Shown here in pieces: positions 60,621 through 64,000 of a DNA stretch of 64,000 nucleotides; the stretch's first letter is position 1; every line of letters starts with the position of its first letter. Source of the DNA: BD2-11 sp965221785 (GTDB lineage: Bacteria; Gemmatimonadota; Gemmatimonadetes; Longimicrobiales; Gaopeijiaceae); assembly GCA_965221785.1 (NCBI GenBank), contig CBDCSR010000003.1:496001-560000 (forward strand), in the 5' to 3' direction. The notes under the pieces were generated by a model. The model was not told the DNA's origin and did not search any database. It was given only the letters and a program-made list of their open reading frames with translations. The translations under genes were made by a program, and so were the position numbers.

Positions 60621-61582
60621 TTTTCGGCTGCTGCCCAGGATCCTTCCGCGATCCCATCTTCGCGGAGATGGTGGGCGACCTTGATGGCCTTCGTGAGCAC
60701 GCCGATCGTCGCGTCGGGTGTGATGTGTTCCGTCCGGTAGGAGAACTCGGCCATTCTGTCTTGATCGGGCTCGATGACGAGGCGCTTAGCGAGGTCGGCT
60801 CGCCTCGCGTCCTCGTCCTCATCGCCGGTCGGTGTCAGGTAGTCACTAAATGGAACAAGGAGTCCCCCCTCACCGCGCGGACGCAGGCTGTGTGCAATCT
60901 CGCGTTCCCAGATCGGGTGGGCGCTCATTGAACCGTGTGTCGAATCGTAGAACGTCAGTTGCCCGATCCGCTCTATCGAACCGACTCCCACAACGAGGCG
61001 AGGGATGTCATCCCCTAGGGGGTGGGCGCCCTTCGTATAAAAGAGGGCCAAGGAGGTGTCGTTCTCCACAGGCTCGTAGAAGGCATCTAGAATCGCCGCC
61101 TGTAGAGCGTGGTTGAACACCCACGCGGTCTTGAAGCCCCGAGGGCGATCCATTTCCGGCGGAAGCATGCCGAGGACGCGAGGAGCCACCCAGTTCTTAA
61201 GGTTCTCTCGCCTGAGCCAACGGAACGGAACTCCCAGAGCTGTAAATCGGCGCACGCGGCGAGTGGTCTTCTTCAGGTGGCCGTGGGTCTTGGCGACCTT
61301 CTCGTTCCTCATGTACGGATGCTGGTGCTCCACCTGCCAATCCACAGGTGAGAGAAAGCCGCCAGACTCCTTCGCGCAGGGTGGGAGGAACTTGGCGAAG
61401 GGAGCGCCACGGACGGGCAGCTCGCGTGAGACCCTCTTCTGCTGCAGGATGTTCTTGTAGTCAACGCAGTGGCAGTTCGCTGCCGGATCACGACACACGG
61501 TTCCGTTCCACTGGGAGTCGTGCCACGGTACACGGATGCTCAGATTCGTTGTCACCTGCCCCTCCATGTTGGACTCTGACAT
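60524..61582 (-). CDS. N-terminal module of the RecD-like helicase, separated by a frameshift
   Basis: 352-residue frame; ATG at 61582 or 61567. It opens L-S-I-R-V-P-W-H-D-S-Q-W-N-G-T-V-C-R-D-P-A and C-H-C-V-D-Y-K-N-I-L, a Cys-containing N-terminus I associate with large RecD-like helicases, and has L-P-P-C-A-K-E-S-G-G-F. Its last residues (A-E-K-W-L-N-E-R-L-S-A-T-W-R-L-R-G-P-N-P) join naturally to V-G-A-V-L-E-A-M-G-L of the next frame if one G is added in the run near 60568-60572. I therefore read this as the first part of a protein of about 1,230 residues broken by a one-base deletion, a programmed frameshift or a sequence error. Confidence 0.7.
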   Translation of the reverse strand: MSESNMEGQVTTNLSIRVPWHDSQWNGTVCRDPAANCHCVDYKNILQQKRVSRELPVRGAPFAKFLPPCAKESGGFLSPVDWQVEHQHPYMRNEKVAKTHGHLKKTTRRVRRFTALGVPFRWLRRENLKNWVAPRVLGMLPPEMDRPRGFKTAWVFNHALQAAILDAFYEPVENDTSLALFYTKGAHPLGDDIPRLVVGVGSIERIGQLTFYDSTHGSMSAHPIWEREIAHSLRPRGEGGLLVPFSDYLTPTGDEDEDARRADLAKRLVIEPDQDRMAEFSYRTEHITPDATIGVLTKAIKVAHHLREDGIAEGSWAAAEKWLNERLSATWRLRGPNPASGLSWKPWVCVWE

Positions 61583-62475
61583 TCATCAGCCACCACGGGA
61601 GACGAGTGAGTGATCAGCACGGTCTCTCGAACTGGCAGCACTAGGTAGAATAACAGTTCGAAGGGTCGGGTGGTTATCCGCACCCTAAAGGAGGTGGAGC
61701 GGGCCCACAGCGTTACTCTCGAACTTGGGCCGACGCCCCTACCCCGGCCGAGCCAGTAGGACCACTTGACGGCCCGCCAAGTCCGCAACTAGGTCGAGGC
61801 GACTTGTTCGAGTTCCGGCATCGGCTCATGGATTATTGGGCCGCGTGTATGGCGGGCGACGGCTAGGGCCTCGTCGCCAGTAACACCCATAATGACAACG
61901 AGGTGTGCTCCCCTCTGCTGGCTGTCATAATTCGGTGAACGGTGGCCAATACTGCGGACTTGGCAAGCACCTCGAGCGAACCATCACGATACATCAGGGT
62001 TTCGAACGCCCATTCACTGGTTGCGTCGAACGCCATCCAGTCTGATGGCCAGCCCGAGCCTCGGACCCGTCCGTGTCCCGCCGACGCTGGACGAAACGAA
62101 CATCGTTCGACGGATATGGCGGTTCCATCGGCCACGGCGGGCGTGTGGCCGAGGGACCGCGGAAATGGACCGCCGTTGTCATGGTGTCCGAGGGGATCGG
62201 TTCCTGCTATCTTGGCTGCGTTACCCAAACTTGCCCTTGGAGCGATGCGGCTTGGCCGACCTACCATCCTACGTTGTCCCCCACTCAGGGATTGCCTTGA
62301 GCTGGGGTGACATGATGTTATTCACAGGGGCGGGTTCGTCCCGGGCGGCCCGCAACATCCTTGGGGACGACTTCCCTCAGTCGATGATCTGCGGACAGCC
62401 CTCAACGAACGGTCGTATCGAGGGACACCGCTAGCCGATTGAGCCCAACGCGACTCTCACCAGGAGGGATCTCCG
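61583..62475. other. Gene-poor stretch before the IS-interrupted gene
   Basis: I see no supported gene. Several overlapping frames exist on both strands, but none has a ribosome-binding site and consistent composition. It holds the second copy of the GCCATC-CAGTCT-GATGGC element (61987-62065). Confidence 0.55.
61987..62065 (+). repeat. Dispersed element with GCCATC/GATGGC hairpin, copy 2
   Basis: Counterpart of 54658-54740; here the hairpin GCCATC-CAGTCT-GATGGC is perfect. Confidence 0.6.
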
Positions 62476-62793
62476 ATGCTTGGTCCCGTTACAAACGGCC
62501 CGAGTCTTATCGTCCGATTCGAGGGCGGATCCGCAGACGAACACTACATGAGGTCACGTCATCTGGGAGAATCACTGATAGGCTTCGAGCGTCTCATCGC
62601 AACCGGCTTGTTCGCCGTCGAGAAAGGGCGCTTACCCAGAGGCAGGGAGCGCCTGCCCTTCGCCGTTTACACGACTGCCCCGCAACGCGGATCAGTGGAG
62701 ATCTGGCTGGTGGAGAATGCCATACTCCTACAATTGTTTCAGGAATTATATTTATCTGGGGCGAAAGATATGGGAATTATAGCGAATACTTGA
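62476..62793 (+). CDS. 5' part of an unknown gene cut by the IS1595 element
   Basis: AGGAGGG lies 8 nt before the ATG, and the start reads V-R-F-E-G-G-S-A-D-E-H-Y-M, then L-G-E-S-L-I-G-F-E-R-L-I-A-T-G and T-T-A-P-Q-R-G-S-V-E-I-W. This resembles the N-terminus of a family of island-borne proteins of unknown function (R-F/Y-E-G-G-x-A-D-x-H). The frame runs into AT-rich sequence at about 62740-62780, which I take as the left end of the inserted element, so the last residues are not native. Confidence 0.65.
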   Translation: MLGPVTNGPSLIVRFEGGSADEHYMRSRHLGESLIGFERLIATGLFAVEKGRLPRGRERLPFAVYTTAPQRGSVEIWLVENAILLQLFQELYLSGAKDMGIIANT

Positions 62794-62818
62794 CAACACT
62801 CCTGTAGCGTGTTAGATT
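62790..62818 (+). promoter_or_regulatory. Transposase promoter
   Basis: TTGACA (62790-62795), a 17-bp spacer, TAGATT (62813-62818), about 40 bp before the ATG, inside the element's left end. Confidence 0.6.
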
Positions 62819-62857
62819 ATAGCATGTAAGATGCTAGAGGACAAGGAGTTACAGGAT

Positions 62858-63799
62858 ATGTCACGAAAGGGACCAGGAAAGAGCTATCGTCAGGGGATCA
62901 GCCTGCTGGATCTAGCTGACATGTTCCCGGACGAGGAAGCGGCGGTGGAGTGGTTCGAGTACTGGCACTGGCCGGACGGCGAGATGGCGTGCATGCGCTG
63001 TGGGAGCACAAACTGCTACAAGGTGAAGTCGGGCAAGCCGATGCCGTATCGCTGCCGCGAGTGCAAGAAGTACTTCTCGCTCAAGACGGGCACAGCGATG
63101 GAAGCGAGCAACCTGCCGCTGCGGAAGTGGGCGTACGCCATCTACCTCGAAATCACGAGCCTCAAGGGCGTGTCGTCGATGAAGCTGCACCGCGACCTCA
63201 AGATTTCGCAGTCAGCGGCTTGGTTCATGAAGCATCGCATCCGCGAGGGGTTGACGGCAGAGACGAAGCGCGTGTTCACCGGGCCGGTCGAGGCGGACGA
63301 GTGCTTCATCGGCGGACTGGAACGAAACAAGGCGAAGCACAAGCGGACGCCAGGGCGCGGGCCGTCGAGCAAGCAGCCGGTCGTCGGGATCAAGGACCGC
63401 GACACGAACGCGGTAGCGGCGCGCGTGGTAGACCGCTTGGACGCGGAGACGCTGCAAGGCTTCGTGGACGAGCACGCGGTTCCGGGCGCGCAACTCTACA
63501 CGGACGACACGAGCGCCTATAAAAGTACAGACCGCCCGCACGAGACGGTGAAGCACAGCGTAGGCGAGTACGTCCGGGGCATGGCGCACACGAACGGCGT
63601 CGAGAGCTTTTGGGCGATGCTACGCAGGGGCTACCACGGCGTCTACCACAAGATCTCGCTCAAGCACTTGCAGAGGTACGTCAACGAGTACGCGGGCAGG
63701 CACAACCTGCGCGAGTTGGACACCATCGACCAGATGCACCACGTCGTGGCGGGCATGGTCGGACGGCGGCTGCTCTACCGGGATCTGGTGGCGGACTAG
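62858..63799 (+). CDS. IS1595 family (ISXO2-like) transposase
   Basis: 313 residues from the ATG at 62858, with AAGGAG upstream; the frame is open back to 62831. The N-terminal zinc ribbon is C-M-R-C-G-S-T-N-C ... Y-R-C-R-E-C-K-K-Y-F-S. The ISXO2-like catalytic domain has V-E-A-D-E-C-F-I-G-G (first Asp), Y-T-D-D-T-S-A-Y (second), and H-T-N-G-V-E-S-F-W (the Asn/Glu third position of the family). Length is full, so it is probably active. Confidence 0.92.
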   Translation: MSRKGPGKSYRQGISLLDLADMFPDEEAAVEWFEYWHWPDGEMACMRCGSTNCYKVKSGKPMPYRCRECKKYFSLKTGTAMEASNLPLRKWAYAIYLEITSLKGVSSMKLHRDLKISQSAAWFMKHRIREGLTAETKRVFTGPVEADECFIGGLERNKAKHKRTPGRGPSSKQPVVGIKDRDTNAVAARVVDRLDAETLQGFVDEHAVPGAQLYTDDTSAYKSTDRPHETVKHSVGEYVRGMAHTNGVESFWAMLRRGYHGVYHKISLKHLQRYVNEYAGRHNLRELDTIDQMHHVVAGMVGRRLLYRDLVAD

Positions 63800-64000
63800 G
63801 GCTTCTTCTTGCGCCTACAGGTCGGCGCTGGGAGGGGTCGCTTGGCCGCAAGGAAGCCAGAGGACTCTCAGGAAGGGTCCTACATCGGATCGTTTACCTT
63901 ATAGGGATATAGTCGCTAGGGGAAAGGGGGTGGTTCAAGGGGACTGGGTATGGAGTACTCGCCTAGGTAGGTTTCGAGTTGTTGAACGTTGTCCTCGTGT
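63800..64000. other. Right end of IS element and flank
   Basis: No gene is supported. A possible 19-codon frame at 63842-63901 (TTG start, GGGAGGGG upstream; ending Y-I-G-S-F-T-L) lies just after the transposase. The second half of the interrupted gene should begin beyond about 63930 if the insertion was simple, but I cannot recognise it in the last 70 bases. Confidence 0.4.

Larger units (their letters stand above)
62750..63930 (+). mobile_element. IS1595-family insertion sequence (ends approximate)
   Basis: The AT-rich flanks (left about 62740-62790, right about 63890-63920) around the transposase mark the element. Sequences near TTATAGCGAATAC on the left and the reverse complement of the GTTTACCTTATAG region on the right are weakly similar and may be the terminal inverted repeats. 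I cannot fix the ends or find a target duplication. Confidence 0.6.

Noticed and set aside
61863..62267. 134-codon minus-strand frame in the gene-poor stretch
   Set aside because: No ribosome-binding site and no family; only a 16-residue stretch is shared with the repeat at 54658, which I report as a dispersed element.
63842..63901. Small frame after the IS1595 transposase
   Set aside because: It has a purine-rich stretch upstream, but at 19 codons and with a TTG start I cannot support it as a gene.

Overview
The window is a 64-kb piece of a GC-rich bacterial chromosome. Its gene content fits Gemmatimonadota or a close relative: several exported 6-bladed beta-propeller proteins, a TonB-dependent receptor with a carboxypeptidase-regulatory-like N-terminus, PSD1/DUF1549/DUF1553 cytochrome plus DUF1501 pairs, LVIVD-repeat and DUF305 proteins, and BlaI/M56 regulators. 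No 16S gene is present, so this placement is inference from protein families.

Region 1 (1-10,010) is core metabolism: the 3' part of a fused hydantoinase A/B gene, a DUF222-HNH endonuclease, an M42 aminopeptidase with fxsA, ispH, lpdA and tRNA-Pro(GGG). Region 2 (10,068-26,511) is a run of mostly plus-strand, translationally coupled genes for envelope and secreted proteins: RCC1-DUF305 fusion, LVIVD protein, orphan AbrB-type antitoxin without a normal start codon, FG-GAP lipoprotein, TonB-dependent receptor, acyltransferase, beta-propeller protein, and a PSD1 cytochrome/DUF1501 pair. Region 3 (26,561-41,202) is mostly minus strand: an apparent BlaI regulon with ACTACT/AGTAGT operators, a CarboxypepD_reg protein and beta-propeller proteins, a TonB protein, an NCS2 permease fused to an RsbW-like domain, hicB with a decayed hicA, a ParD-methyltransferase fusion, and VOC and S9-peptidase genes. 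Two unrelated exported proteins here share a near-identical leader sequence and the same ECF-like promoter.

Region 4 (41,393-64,000) is an accessory, defence-like island with lower and uneven GC and many broken elements. It contains a GmrSD-type DUF262/DUF1524 protein coupled to a lipoprotein and a membrane protein; an XRE-ImmA regulator divergent from a small unknown gene and an EEP-family nuclease; a VapBC45-like toxin-antitoxin pair; a kinase plus TPR-like two-gene cassette placed between two near-identical DUF2235 copies; IS481 and IS1380 remnants; a HEPN-like protein; and a large RecD-like helicase with a C-terminal nuclease-like domain, split by what looks like a one-base frameshift from a conserved N-terminal module. 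An IS1595-family element has interrupted the last gene. Short duplicated fragments of genes (VOC, ImmA) are scattered through the island, so it has been rearranged repeatedly.

The best candidates for an undescribed system are the kinase/TPR cassette at 50.4-53.1 kb and the split helicase-nuclease at 57.9-61.6 kb.
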